From Glandiceps talaboti (Eukaryota > Hemichordata > Enteropneusta > Spengelidae), in NCBI RefSeq assembly GCF_964340395.1, contig NC_135552.1, forward strand, positions 14,868,194-14,932,193: 64,000 bases of DNA, written 5' to 3'. The position numbers and the translations under genes are program-made. Under the pieces are notes generated by a model, which had not been told where the DNA came from, did no database searches, and saw only the letters and a program-made list of their open reading frames with translations. Within the stretch, counting starts at the first letter, position 1. Each line of letters begins with the position of its first letter. This document shows positions 13,001 through 27,513 of the stretch, in pieces.

Positions 13001-13222
13001 TAAAAAAAATTGTGTGGTTCTAGTTACCCGACCCCCATCTAGTTTTTCACTTCCGACCCTAAACTTTTTTTCGAGAAAAAAATAATAAAATCGCGAACAT
13101 CATGAAGTCTCGCCAGAAATGCGGAAACTGTAACTATGTTAATCCAATCTGTAATGGCTATACATCTGATGAGAAGAAACCAATAACACAGAGACCATTT
13201 TGAAAGCAACGGAAAACATAAC
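13001..13222 (+). mobile_element. TIR MITE-like element, truncated copy 1
   Basis: Starts with the terminal motif AATTGTGTGGTTC and the family sequence ACCCGACCCCCATCTAG, then internal blocks CTGTAATGGCTATACATCTG and GAAACCAATAACACAGAG found in the other copies (41409, 53760, 57642). The distal terminal repeat is missing, so the copy is truncated. Confidence 0.8.
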
Positions 13223-13735
13223 TAAGATAGCCAGAAAGCTAAAACTATTGATATGTTGAATAGTATGTGGTAGATTACACAAGTGGGTGATGGCTGTCCC
13301 TCTGTTGAGTGAAGAGAATCACCCTGTGATCAAGATAGTGTAAACATTGGAAGTCCCAAAACAGTCGCTGCAAGTCACTATGGAACTAGCTTTCAGAGAG
13401 TCGCCCTACTGAGACTATAATTAAACTAACGGTCATTTAATAGCTTGTGACTGTTTAACATGTTGCGACAATACTGTTAGTTTGTGTCTATCTTAGCAAA
13501 GCAAAGCCTCGATTACTGGAGTAATAGTTTAAACCATATACCTTCCACGTCTATGTTTAAACCTATACTACGTTGTGTCTTTCAGCGTGAGACTTTCTAC
13601 TTCAAAGAAATGGTTGGCTTGTTCTCCCTGACTTCCTCATTTCACAGCTTTCTCACCTAAATTAATACATGTTGATTGACACGGACCTTGTAGCTTTTGG
13701 TAAGGCAATCTTTAAAGTTGGTGGTGCCAACGACA
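13223..13735. other. Intergenic, no gene seen
   Basis: Unique DNA; nothing recognised. Confidence 0.4.
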
Positions 13736-13793
13736 TTGGTGATGGTGGTGGTTGGTGATGCTGGTAGTAGTGGTAGTGGTTGTGACGATTGTG

Positions 13794-13825
<32 letters not shown>

Positions 13826-13924
13826 GTGGTTACAATGGTTGTAGTAGTTGTGGTGGTTGTGACGATGGTGGCGGTAGTTGTGGTGGTTGTGGCGATGGTG
13901 GCGGTGGTGGTAGGGGGGGGGGGG
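13736..13924. repeat. Trinucleotide repeat (GGT/GTA)n with G run
   Basis: GGT, GTA and GTT triplets with a (TAG)n stretch at about 13796-13815, ending in a G run at 13913-13924. Poly-Val and poly-Thr/His frames here are artefacts. Confidence 0.95.
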
Positions 13925-15239
13925 TTCGAAAAACTTACCCAGGACATAATTCCATTTCCATGATTTGGTAGTTTTATTCACACCCCTTTTTTACTAACAA
14001 AAATACAGTTCTGTTAGACTAGCATAGTTTCATTTGATTCTATTTCAGTAAATTATGTATTGCATCACTGTGAGACCAACATAACATGGAAATTGCATTT
14101 GTACATGGACATTTATAGTGAAAAAATAAATAAAAATAAATAAAATTAATAATATTTTGATATTTTTGTCAATAAAGAATACGTTTTAAACAAAATCTCC
14201 AATAGCGTCATTTTTTAAAGTTATGGATTCAACAAAGTGTTATATTCTTGTAAGGAAAATATACAAACAAGAATGCTTTGCCGCGGACGAGCTGCTCAGT
14301 TACTCCGCCTCGTATAGAAAACTCAGTTACTCGGCAAAAAGAATGTCTTGATTTTGAACAAATGAAAGCAGGTGACGATCTCAAAAACACAGAAACTGTG
14401 TAATGCAGCCATATTGCAATCACAAGAGTCAACAAATGACGATAGAGAAACATTTCTGCGAATATAATTAAATACTTTTTTTCCACCCATTTCAATGCCT
14501 TTTATGTGAGGAGACCCCCCAAGATCGATGTCAACAAAAAGTAGTAGTTCGTACTGCGCATACTCAAATGTCTCCTTTGTGTGTATAAACTATTATGATC
14601 AGAGGTGGTCTCAGTACTGCTTGATGAACATTTCAGATAATTTTCACTACTCGCGCAAGACTCGATCAAAATGATTTTAAAAAATAACAATAAGGTTTTT
14701 TTTCGGGAATTTACGACGCATCAGACAACAGTATAAATTATCGTACGTGCATAATAAAATAGAATAATGATATGAGTTTTGAATAAAGACGTTACTGTAT
14801 TTTACTAGTCGATGGAAAGGAAATATTCAACGATGAACTAGTTTGGAAACCTCCCATGCTAATCAGAGTTTTTTTCCCCTCAACTTTTTGACTTGTATCT
14901 GATCTATTTTACCATAACACATATGTCTTTGCCGGAGGTAAGATATAGATTAACAGCAGTTAAAGATTTCACGATATCGATTCATACGAATCTTTTCATC
15001 AATAGGGGATCGCTTCTGTCTGGAACGGAGAAAACAAGAACGATGCTGGGGGTTCACTCCCGGACTGCAACCCTATAGGGGAGACCTTAGCGTGGCGTTG
15101 CGTGGGGCTAACCATACGTTCAGATGTACACTACCGAAATAAAGATTACAACATCAATGAAACAATACGTAAAACTACATTTTTAACTGATCTGCCCCCC
15201 AGGATTGTCACCACATGTAGACTCATTGATAGTGAAGCA
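13925..15239. other. Intergenic / 5' flank of Fer3-like gene 1
   Basis: AT-rich; no other gene recognised. The stretch closest to gene 1 may hold its promoter-proximal control. Confidence 0.4.
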
Positions 15240-15247
15240 TATATAAA
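15240..15247 (+). promoter_or_regulatory. TATA box of Fer3-like gene 1
   Basis: TATATAAA, 114 bp upstream of the chosen ATG. The same octamer stands upstream of gene 2 at 27351. Transcription would start near 15270 and give a short leader. Confidence 0.6.
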
Positions 15248-15353
15248 GTACACTGTACTTGTAATTCAGTTAGTTTGCTTTGCTACAGTGTACGAGGGAG
15301 GGTGTTTATACGACAAAATCGGTATCACGACGAACTCGCTATCAAGAACGAGA

Positions 15354-15917
15354 ATGAAGTCACTGTCGGAAGTTTGTTACTTGCCGGAATGTGTCGATGA
15401 AAATGTCACGGTGTCTGCGGGTGCCCTTACCGTACTTCCAGATGGCGACCAGTATTGCGACCTCTGTGGAGACGTGCAGTACGTGACAACGGACGACTGG
15501 AGACCGGCAACACAGACAGCAAATCACGATGTAGGGCATATCGACACTTTGTCACTTAACCTATGCAATAGCAGGCCGAATGATTTCAGTGAAGTCAAGG
15601 AAACCGAACTGAGGACACAGACTGACCACGTTATCAGTTGTAACGGACCATGTCCAGGTAATTTCACTCCCAACACAACGTTTGGACCTAAACCAAGGAA
15701 AACACGTACGTTCACAAGAGCTCAGCGACAATTGGCAAATATCCGCGAACGACGAAGAATGTCGAACTTAAAAACAGCATTCGGGAAACTTCGGGATATC
15801 GTACCGACATTACCATACGAAAGAAGGCTCACACGCATTGAAACATTGAAGTTGGCCACAGAGTACATTATCTTCATGACCGATATCCTCAACGGCGGAG
15901 ATCAAGTGAACCCATAG
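15354..15917 (+). CDS. Divergent Fer3-like bHLH transcription factor (gene 1)
   Basis: A 187-residue single-exon protein with a C-terminal basic helix-loop-helix at about residues 124-178. The basic region reads ANIRERRRM, helix 1 NLKTAFGKLRDIVPTL, and the loop and helix 2 PYERRLTRIETLKLATEYI. The family is known to bind E-box DNA as a nuclear heterodimer with E-proteins. RIETL followed by FMTDIL points to the FERD3L/Fer3 branch, while PTLPYE is closer to PTF1A, so it is a divergent member. The frame stays open upstream to 15102 but the first ATG is at 15354 and a TATA box lies inside the upstream part, so I start there. The N-terminus has seven cysteines, including CDLC at 35-38, and lacks the His-rich block of genes 2 and 3. 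A possible ATTAAA poly(A) signal is at about 16119. Confidence 0.9.
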   Translation: MKSLSEVCYLPECVDENVTVSAGALTVLPDGDQYCDLCGDVQYVTTDDWRPATQTANHDVGHIDTLSLNLCNSRPNDFSEVKETELRTQTDHVISCNGPCPGNFTPNTTFGPKPRKTRTFTRAQRQLANIRERRRMSNLKTAFGKLRDIVPTLPYERRLTRIETLKLATEYIIFMTDILNGGDQVNP

Positions 15918-16708
15918 CTAATTTTCCACTGATGGATGGTGAATTTTCCGATTGAAAACGACACACTCTTTACCGTTCGTCTTTGGAATCTGAATACTAG
16001 TAACGTTATGTCGCAGTCACATGACGACCACGTGACGATGATATTGCTCAGAACCCCTTTGATTCCAGACACAGAGAAGAACACTGGGGATGAGTCTACA
16101 CTTTGCGATGGGCTTATAATTAAAAGTGTACAATGTGTAATAACCATTATCCCACAACAATGAGCCTGAAGATTTTGTTCCTTCTTACAAGCTGGCATTT
16201 TCCTACAATGTGCTCCAAGTATAATTACTACCCCAACAGACTTATCACACAGCTTGTTACACTTCATTTTCCCATGGAAGTATACACCCTAGTATATGGC
16301 TAGAGGGATGATAGGGCTTGAACATTGAGAAAGTAGCTTCATCGTAAATATGGACGGTCGACAAACGTGTGTAGTAGACGTATGGCTGTAATATTTCTGA
16401 TTTGAGTACCATCAGCAAATTGAAGGTTTTTCTTCTTCTTCTTCTCCTCAATTTGATGGTCATTTTCAAATCGATGCGAAGCTACACATGCAATCTCGAG
16501 AACAAGAATGTATCTAACGCGATCATTTAATATCAATGTGGAAGTATATGAAGAAGACATGTACATCATAACTTAAAGAATGATAACCAAAACTGTACTT
16601 ATTTATAACTAGCAGTGCAAGCATTCTTAGAAATGTAATGAGTAATTGATTCTTTCAGAAAAAATAACTTTTCTTCAAAATAACATATACTGTTCATCGA
16701 GCCAAAAT
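15918..16708. other. 3' flank of gene 1; no further gene
   Basis: Holds the candidate ATTAAA poly(A) signal (about 16119-16124) followed by GT-rich sequence, and a short TTC run at about 16428-16447. No other feature. Confidence 0.45.
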
Positions 16709-17016
16709 GTAACACACACACGCACACACACACACATACATACAGGCTGCACCTGCATCCATCCATCCATCCATGCATGCATGTATGTATGTATACATGC
16801 ATGCATACATACATACATACATACATACATACATACATACATACATACATACATACATACATACATACATACATACATGCATACATGCATACATACATAC
16901 ATACATACATACATACATACATACATACATACGTACACACATACACACATACATACATACATACATACATACATACATACATACATACGTACATACATAC
17001 GTACGCATGTCTAATT
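16709..17016. repeat. Compound microsatellite (CA)n-(ATCC)n-(CATA)n
   Basis: CA units, then ATCC units at about 16757-16774, then a long CATA tract with CATG and CGTA interruptions up to 17016. IHTY and MYVC frames on both strands are repeat artefacts. Confidence 0.97.
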
Positions 17017-18077
17017 TATGTATGTCTAATTTATGTAAATAAATAATTATTTAAAAAAAATTGTTATTTTGGATATATCTTTACTTATTATATCATATCA
17101 TTCACAAGCTACCTTTATATATCAAACGTTATCAAATTAGACAGTGACAGGATGTACTTAACAGAGTAAGCATCCGTCAAAACGTTGTTGTACACATTAC
17201 TGTTATATACGAAACAGGGGTATAATCGAATGCATCGGATTTGAATACTGGCCAGGCTGGCTGCAACTCCAGCTGTAGTGTGTTGAAATAAGCACGCAGA
17301 CTGTGGGTTGAAAGACGAGAAGTAGAAATGTGTCACTTTGTAAAGTAAAAATTGTAAACATCGTATTTATTTGTTGAGACATGACAAATGGGTGTCAGGG
17401 GTGACCTTTACAGGCAAATAGCTGTATTCAATCAAACTACAACTTGTTGAGACAATAACGATTAGTATAATAGTGGTGGGTTTTTTTTGTAAAACACCGT
17501 GGAATTTTGATGTTTGACACAAGTACACGAACTCATGAAATAAATGATGAAATATTACACGAACTTGTAATAAAAAGACCACGACAAAGATTTCTAGGAA
17601 GGGCGATGAGTTGAAAAGACACACTTAGAGACTTCAACTTTTTTTTGTTGAATTAATGAACGGTTAAAGTACCAGCGTGACTAAAAGGAAACTCTGAGCG
17701 GGTGTGTTGAATTGGATCACAAATCTAATTGAGAACCCCTACCCTACCCCCTGCGTTGGAGCAGATGCGTCTCCCACAAAAAAATGCCATCTTTTCACAG
17801 CGAGTTGTTGTAATCATGTGATCTAATATTAAATCCTTTGTTACGATGGGTTAAAACTGGTTGCCCTGTTGTCATTTTCCTCTCTCAAAATCCATTTTAA
17901 TGCACATACTTCCTAACAACTGGGTGATTATGCACGCACCTAGCCCGAAAGATCCAGACGTGCCTTCCGCTTATAAAATGCCTCACTCACTGTGGGGTAG
18001 CGAGTGTGATTACATAAGCGGGCCAAAGGCTGAATCTTTCAGACTGGCACGCACTACTGATGCCTGATTGCTTATTT
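17017..18077. other. Intergenic, no gene seen
   Basis: AT-rich unique DNA. Short open frames show no recognised domain. Confidence 0.45.
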
Positions 18078-18344
18078 AATTCAATACAAAACGGGGTTGA
18101 AACAATATGTTCTGTGCAGAAGCACAGCATTGGAATTGATTTATGACATCGATAGGTCTCACACAAATGTAAATATATATTTCTGCACTACCGACCCGTA
18201 TCTCAGTTCTTTTGATAAATTACTTTACCCTTTAACACTTTTACATATTAGCTGTCTGGTACCTCGTTGTCCTGGACCACAAGATATATAACTGGTGGCT
18301 ACTGGACAATCTATGGATCACAATTCACTTGTCTCAGTTTGACG

Positions 18345-18432
<88 letters not shown>
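18078..18432 (+). mobile_element. Young mobile element with (TA)n tail, copy 1
   Basis: A 270-bp unit from AATTCAATACAAAACGGGG to CTCAGTTTGACGTTAAT is followed by about 85 bp of TA repeats. The same unit, also joined to a long TA tract, lies inverted at 31886-32264; by eye the two 270-bp bodies differ at one base (TACTTTACCC versus TACTTTCCCC). Near its 5' end is a hairpin, CTGTGC-AGAA-GCACAG. The 64-codon open frame inside it has no recognised domain. The 3' simple-repeat tail suggests a 5'-truncated or short retroelement (LINE-, SINE- or Penelope-type); the class is not settled. Confidence 0.8.
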
Positions 18433-18435
<3 letters not shown>

Positions 18436-18517
18436 GTGTGTGATTGTACAAACCAAATTAAAACGAGCTAGCCACAATTAATTAATTGCCATGTTTATAA
18501 AAACGAGTAAATTGAAA
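18427..18517 (+). repeat. 91-bp direct repeat, left copy
   Basis: From TATATAAATG to AAACGAGTAAATTGAAA, matching 20715-20805 at about 88 of 91 positions in the same orientation. The two copies bracket the GAGGT satellite region. Confidence 0.9.
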
Positions 18518-18559
18518 AATAAGTTATGAAATAAATAATTAATGAGCGACTGAAGAAAG

Positions 18560-19455
18560 GTTATGTGAGATGAGGCTGGGTGATTCAGGGTAAGGTGGGT
18601 GGTGTGAAGTGATGTGAGACGAGGTGATGTGAGTTAAGGTGAGGTGGGGTGGTGTGAAGTGAGATGAGGTGATGTGAGTTGAGGTGAGGTGAGTGGTGTG
18701 AAGTGATGTGAGATGAGGTGATGTGAGTTGAGTTGAGGTGAGTGGTGTGAAATGATGTGAGATGAGGTGATGTGAGTTAAGGTGAAGTGAGGTGGTGTGA
18801 AGTGATGTGAGATGAGGTGATGTGAGTTGAGGTGGGGTGGGTGGTGTGAAGTGATGTGAGATGAGGTGATGTGAGTTAAGGTGAAGTGAGTGGTGTGAAG
18901 TGATGTGAGATGAGGTGATGTGAGTTGAGGTGAGGTGAGTAGTGTGAAGTGATGTGAGATGAGGTGATGTGAGTTAAGGTGAAGTGAGGTGGTGTGAAGT
19001 GATGTGAGATGAGGTGATGTGAGTTAAAGTGAAGTGAGGTGGTATGAAGTGATGTGAGATGAGGTGATGTGAGTTGAGGTGGGGTGGGTGGTGTGAGTTG
19101 AGGTGAGGTGAGGTGAGGTGAGGTGGGTTGAGGTGTGCTGTTGATTGGTGTAATGCAGCGTGGTCTGATGAGGTGTTGTAAGGTGTATGTGTGTTGTGTG
19201 CTGATGTGAGGTGAAGTGATGTAAGATGTGATGTTTTGAGATGAGGTGAGGTACGATGTGGTGTTCTGTTATGAGGTGTGAGGGAGTGAGGTGAGTATGT
19301 GTGGTGAGATGAGATGAGGTAAGGTGAGGTGAGGTGAGATAATATGAGGTGAGGCGAGGATGGGGTGAATAAAAGTGAGGTAAAGTGAACTGATGTGAGG
19401 TGAGGTGGGGCCGGGTGCGGTGTGGTGTGGTGCGATGTGGTGTGGTGTGGTGTGG
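18560..19455 (+). repeat. G-rich GAGGT-based satellite, first block
   Basis: Built from GAGGT, GATGT, GAAGT and GTGGT pentamer-like words. From 18600 to 19090 they form a higher-order unit of about 50-55 bp around GTGTGAAGTGATGTGAGATG; beyond that the order breaks down. There is strong strand asymmetry: G-rich and almost C-free on the plus strand. Confidence 0.93.
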
Positions 19456-20269
19456 CGAGTCAGCCTTCAGTAATTACAGGGGGTTGAAATCAAGCTTAGT
19501 CATTGGCATAAAATGTAACCCCCCCCCCCCTAAATCGTTGTGCTAAAAAAGTGACCCTCCCTCAATTTCCGTTCTTTAAAATATGACGCTCTCCCTTAGT
19601 GTTTCGAAAAAGATTTTGAACATCGCCTCCCTGTGGCGTAGTTGTTAAAGTTCAATCTTAGTAGTCAGGAGATCCTGAGTTCAAATTCTACTACTGACAG
19701 GGAATTTTTCTGTAGTAAGATTCCACCACATTTAGTTTTTAAAGGCATTTGTTGTTTCCCACTATCACACCACAGGTAGTTTGTGTTTGTATTAAATCAA
19801 AGCCTGCATTTGGATCTCATTGGCTGAGCTGAAGGTCAGAACTTCCAAAGACTAGATGAGCGCACACCTGACAAGCTCATCAGAACCGAGGTCAATATCT
19901 CCGCTCCACCACGTTATCCTCAATACCTTGCCACGCTGTTCTTCTTTTACTATTGTGAGACCCGCTTCTCTCGTCACACCACAACTAACAGTTAGTTCAC
20001 TGCATTTCATCGCTCTGTTATATTACATTACAGTGGTGGGATGTTGTGGCAGTAGGATTTGGAACTGGTGGCAGCGGTAGGACTATGCCATATCACAAAA
20101 TAATGCAAAGTTAGATTTAAAAAATGATTCAAAGTAAAATGTGACCCTCCTCCAATTTTCATTTTCTAAAATATGGCCTCTCCGAGGACCGACTTGTAAA
20201 AAGTGCCCCAACTCCTAATTGCCCCAGCCTTCCCCTCTTGTAACTACTGGAGGCTTCCTAAGGTGTGTT
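19456..20269 (+). mobile_element. Interruption of the satellite, with a tRNA-like SINE head
   Basis: At 19628-19700 a box A-like TGGCGTAGTTG and a box B-like GAGTTCAAATTC have tRNA spacing, so the segment probably carries a tRNA-derived SINE. The insert is flanked by a duplicated segment: GTGACCCTCCCTCAATTTC near 19550 and GTGACCCTCCTCCAATTTTC near 20140, each followed by an AAAATATG word. A C run lies at about 19519-19531. The rest of the insert is not recognised. Confidence 0.55.
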
Positions 20270-20700
20270 GTGTGCTGAAGGGAGGCGAAATGAGGTAAGG
20301 TGAGGTGAGGTGAGGTAAGGCGTGAAGGTTTGGAGTGAGATGAGGTAAGGTGAGGAGAGATGAGGGCGAGGGTGAAGTGAGATACTATGAGGTGAGGTGA
20401 GGATGAGGTGAATAGATGCAAGGTAAAGAGAAGTCAGCTGAGGTGAAATTGAGAAAGGGCGGGTGGGATAAGGCCTGGTTGGGGTGAAGTAATATTAGGT
20501 GAAGCGAAGTGGGATATAGGGAGGTGAGATTAGGTGAGGTGAAGTGGGATTTGGTGTAGTCAGGTGATGTAAATTCAGTCGATGTGTGATGAGGGGGCGG
20601 TTTAAGTTGAGGTCAGGACAGTTCAAGACAGGTCAGGTCAGGTGATGTTAGGTCAAGTAAGGTAATGCGAGGCAAGGCAGAGTCAAAGTAAGATGCGTTT
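20270..20700 (+). repeat. G-rich GAGGT-based satellite, second block
   Basis: Resumes GAGGTAAGGTGAGGTG words after the interruption, more degenerate than the first block and grading into AGGTCAGG words near 20610-20690. Confidence 0.88.
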
Positions 20701-20714
20701 TACCATCGATATTT

Positions 20715-20805
20715 TATATAAATGTCTCTGATCGTACAAACCAAATTAAAACGAGCTAGCCACAATTAATTAATTGCCATGTTTATAAAAACGAGTAAAT
20801 TGAAA
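20715..20805 (+). repeat. 91-bp direct repeat, right copy
   Basis: Right partner of 18427-18517, with differences near GTCTCTGATCG. This copy has no mobile element or TA tract joined to its left side. Confidence 0.9.
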
Positions 20806-22583
20806 CATGTATTAATTCAACACCAGACACACCGTAACCCAGTAGTTGAACAGAACTCTGAGGTGAATTGCATTCTACGTAATTAAATAAATTCAAATTG
20901 TAAAGTAATATGGTTTTTTTTCGAAGGTTGTTAACAGTGACTCCGTCCCTTTGAAATACAAAAGATTAACATTAACTAAAACACAACATACAAAACTGGA
21001 GATGTTTTAAAACCATAAAAGTTAACGTTAATAATCAGGATTTCTCTTCTTCTCTATCAACTTGTGTTTTATTTATATTATTTTGTCTTCGGTGCAATCA
21101 ATATTGACTTCTAAAATATGATATGATCATGTAATCTTTCAGTCGAAATAATGATAATAATATGTTTATTATTTATTTTCTCTTTTAAGTTCTTTTAAGT
21201 AATGTGTAATACTAGTAAGACTTGACTGGCATTATTTGGGTTAGACTGAGATGTATATTTTGGAGAAATTTATGGAAAGGATGGGAAGAAAACCGAGGAA
21301 GGATTGACTAAAACAAAATGAAGTCAATGAAGAGATATAAAATACAGTTTTACATACGCAAGGTCGACTACGAACTCCGAAATTGTCAACGTAATACGGT
21401 ATTGTTTAACGTAATCAAGGTACAAGCTGGCACAAGCTTGGGGTAGTGTATTCGCTGAGAAAAAGCTTTTGTTGCAGGTTTCAGCAATATGTGACGTGCA
21501 TAATACGATTGTCGTGGTCTTTGTTTTAGGGTGTCTATCTAATCGATTTGTAGGGCAAATCTGTCAACCCTCTTTCTCATAGTCATGCTAACTGTCAAAT
21601 GGTGCAAGAGAGGGAATCGCCACCAACGGCTTTTCCCACCGAGCTGTGATATGACTGTCCTGCAAACTGGCGCACACCACGGAGTTTAACTTTTCATCAG
21701 ACCCGTTGCACGTCTGTTGTAAAATTGACAGTATCGTGACGGTAATGTTAGTAAGATCAATACTGTCGTCGTATACGTCTGTTATTGGCAATGATATGTG
21801 CGAGAAACAATGATTGAGATCGACTCTTGTCCATGATCTGGAGTTTATTTCTAAAAAAAATAATAATACGCATTTCATGGTTTTCGACATTTTTCAAATG
21901 AGTCATATTATTACGTGAATCGAATATAAGTATAAACGTTTATTAACGAAGGTTACTAAACATCCATTATCTTGGTTTTAAATTGAAAGAACGCATTTGA
22001 TGGAATACGGAGATAAAAGTTTGCCACTAAATCGGTAACTAGATTAACGTTATTTATTGAGGGTGATTAAAAGCTGTGTCGATTGAATTTGTTTACTAGT
22101 TCGATTTCACATTGTTCCTTACAAAGGGCTCCTTACGTGAAGACAGGCGATGCATGATAACTATAAACACCGTAATGGGGAGCACTTATGTCTCTCGAAT
22201 TACACAAAAGAGTTATCCTGAACATATTGGAGATATTGTTACAGCATAAGTTTCACATGGTCATGGGGAATGAATTCAAGTAATTCTAACCTGGGAATGT
22301 GCGGTGTGGCAATTTCGCCTCGTGTCTATTTTCAACTTCTGTCCTTTCCTGCCAAAATTGCTTAAACAAAATGTTTTCCCCGCAAAAATTGAATTATCAC
22401 AAATAATTTTTTTTTTCGTTTTTTTGGCTCGTCAACCCAATTTCAGTTTCAAGTTATACAACCTATACTTAATTATGAGTATATGCCAATGTTTTAATTT
22501 TTTTTAAAAAGCGATAGCTTTTGCACAGTTTTAATTTTTGTGTTGTATGAATGGTCGTACAAATCTTCAAATGTATCTTTTGG
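20806..22583. other. Intergenic, no gene seen
   Basis: AT-rich unique DNA; the minus-strand open frame of 100 codons at 21588-21890 shows no recognisable domain. Confidence 0.45.
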
Positions 22584-22676
22584 TTGTATGTATGTATGTA
22601 TGTATGTATGTATGTATGTATGTATGTATGTATGTATGTATGTATGTATGTATGTATGTATACATGTATGTATACT
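22584..22676. repeat. (TATG)n microsatellite
   Basis: About 21 TATG units with one TACATG interruption near the end. Confidence 0.97.
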
Positions 22677-24361
22677 GTCTAGGTTTGCACTTTATCAGCT
22701 TTTTATATGGTCAGTGTGTAATGTTACTGAAATGCTTTCCGTTTGTTATCGACGCTGGGTTACCATGGAATCTGGCTGTGTTAATACCAAAGTGTAATGA
22801 TCGATATACTCCTTTTTAAAAAACGCTAAATAAAAATCCATTGCAGCTTAGATTTGAGCTGTCACACTGAAAACAAACTGTAAATGAAATATGAACCCTG
22901 TCCTGACTGTTTTATTCATTGGCATAAAAAATTTCAATGACTTTGTTAACCAACCAACCAACCAACAAACGAATAATGACAAGGCCATGTGAATACACTC
23001 TCAAGGCTCAGGCGTTGATGGCGCTTGTCAGATCTTTGCAATAAGTTCTGTGTGCACCCTGCGCTCACTGAACATGTGTGGATTGCTTCGAGAGAAATGT
23101 TGTCGGTCTCGAATTTGAATCGACTTCTGATAAATTATTGGATTTCGATAAAATTGATAAATGTCTTAGGTACTACATGAGCATTCCCAGCATCACAATG
23201 GCTACCTGTGTCTGGAGTTAGTTTAAAGGTGTTTCTATAATGAAGTCGGTCTGTTTGTTACCACAATGTGGCTACCAAATATTTCAAACTATAACGAGAT
23301 TGTTTCCTCGAAACCCATAGTACAAAAGAAATAATCTTAACTAAAGGTTGTTGGACCATAGAATAACCACCACCCATGTGGTCATGCATTAGAACGCCTG
23401 AGTTTCACCCCACCCAACAACAAAATAAAACAAAACAATTAATCATGTAATAGTATTTCTTCTAACACTGTAAAATGAAATTGTATTGTATGTATTGCAC
23501 TGCTTTATTTTCGCAATGTGTGAATATCAAGTTCAATGTGTACTGGACAGGCAGTAGAGGTACATGAGGACATGACAAATAGCGATCAATTGGATTATAT
23601 CTGTATTAGACCTAGTATTACAAAAAAATACATGTTTATAAAATCACAACATGTGACACACAATTTGACAAAAGATGCTTTTAGCTTCTATACATTTAAA
23701 AGAGAGTTATTTTTTGTAATAAAAAAAACATACACTGGAAAGATTGAGTTTCGATGAAAGTTCCGCTTTCATTGCAAATATGTCAATAATATGAATGAAT
23801 ACATGCTATCGGAAAAAAACCTGTAGAACTCAGGAAAAGATGGTATATGCGGGATAAATTGACGCGATGGGACCGAGAGTCTTCAAGTTTCGCATTTTAA
23901 AACGCGCGTGATTTACATTTGATGGTCTCACATTAGAGTCGTCATATTTTTATTGCTTTTTGGAATGTTTGCATTGGTAGCGTCATATTGTACATTTTGC
24001 ACACACTCGCACACACGCCAGCCTAGTCGTAGACAGTGGACGAAGACTATAGTTAATTGTTCATTCATCCATCCCGGCCTGTTACTGTGTACCAGGTGTC
24101 ATGCTAAATGTTCATTATTATTACTTTATATCAAATATTACATGACCCATTTTCATCACTATGCATTTGTTGAATAATAGTGTTGGCTACTTGTTGCAAC
24201 AAACTGCTGAAAAAAACCTACTAAGTTATAGTTTCATTAATCTTCCATGTTGCGTGAATTCGCAGGGAATTCCCCTCAAAGGAACTTTAGACAAACAAAA
24301 ACAGACAGACAGACGGACGGGTTGGAAATAAGGGAGAAAACGGGAAAGACGGAGTGGGAAA
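22677..24361. other. Intergenic, no gene seen
   Basis: Mostly unique DNA with a short (CCAA)n run at about 22948-22970. No recognisable coding sequence. Confidence 0.45.
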
Positions 24362-24363
24362 CT

Positions 24364-24447
<84 letters not shown>

Positions 24448-24613
24448 AAGAGTGGCAGAGACAGAGCGAGATAGAGAGACAGAGAGAGGCAGAGAGAGAT
24501 GCACAGACAGAGACAGATAGACAGAGACAGAGATATAGACAAACAAAGACCTGAGAGAGCCGGAGAAAGACAGGGACAGAGAAAGAGACAGAAACAAAGA
24601 CAGATGCCTAGCC

Positions 24614-24650
<37 letters not shown>

Positions 24651-24715
24651 TAGTTTGAGACAGAGAGACAGACAAATAGAAACATATAGATAGATAGACA
24701 GAGAGAGATATATAT
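24362..24715. repeat. Purine microsatellite (GA)n with degenerate CAGA units
   Basis: A GA tract at 24366-24437 is followed by degenerate GACAGA and GAGACAGA units, including a pure (CAGA)n stretch at about 24616-24650. Confidence 0.96.
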
Positions 24716-27027
<2,312 letters not shown>

Positions 27028-27117
27028 TCACGTGATATTAATGATCACGACTAACTGATTTGCATCGCATGTATCGCGGTGACAAGTGTCGCGTGGCCGG
27101 TGGAGAATTCGACCAAT
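27028..27117 (+). promoter_or_regulatory. Candidate upstream control sites of gene 2
   Basis: A palindromic E-box TCACGTGA at 27028-27035 and a CCAAT box in GACCAATCAG at 27113-27117, about 480 and 400 bp upstream of the ATG. Gene 3 has TCACGTGA and ACCAAT in its own upstream region. Function is inferred only from motif identity. Confidence 0.35.
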
Positions 27118-27350
27118 CAGAGTAGATGCTCCACCCACTCTCGTGGAAGATGTCGACATTTGGACGTTGCGCGATTTGTCGTTCCCAAGCAATGCTCACA
27201 AAATAGCGACGCATTGTGTTAACAATGCAGTGACGTGGTGTTCGCATCTATTATGTTATCACTTGATACCATTCAATCACTCATTAACTTAATCAAACTG
27301 GGTACGCCACTGAATAGACTCAGACAGCAAACTCGTGTCTTTCCGATGTC

Positions 27351-27358
27351 TATATAAA
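27351..27358 (+). promoter_or_regulatory. TATA box of Fer3-like gene 2
   Basis: TATATAAA followed by GACGCG, 163 bp upstream of the ATG and identical to the gene 1 octamer. A second candidate, TATAAAAG, is at about 27422. Confidence 0.6.
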
Positions 27359-27513
27359 GACGCGTATAACACGACTCAGCACTTCGCCCACGAATCTACC
27401 CAAGCAGAGACTTCTTACTATTATAAAAGGCAACACACACAGATTTACCAAAGTATACGAGTTGATTTGTGTACTGAACATCGGCACTCTACCTGTTTCA
27501 GTGCTTTCCGGAG

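Noticed and set aside
15102-15353. N-terminal extension of Fer3-like gene 1
   Set aside because: The open frame has no ATG before 15354, contains the TATA box, and has no resemblance to the family.
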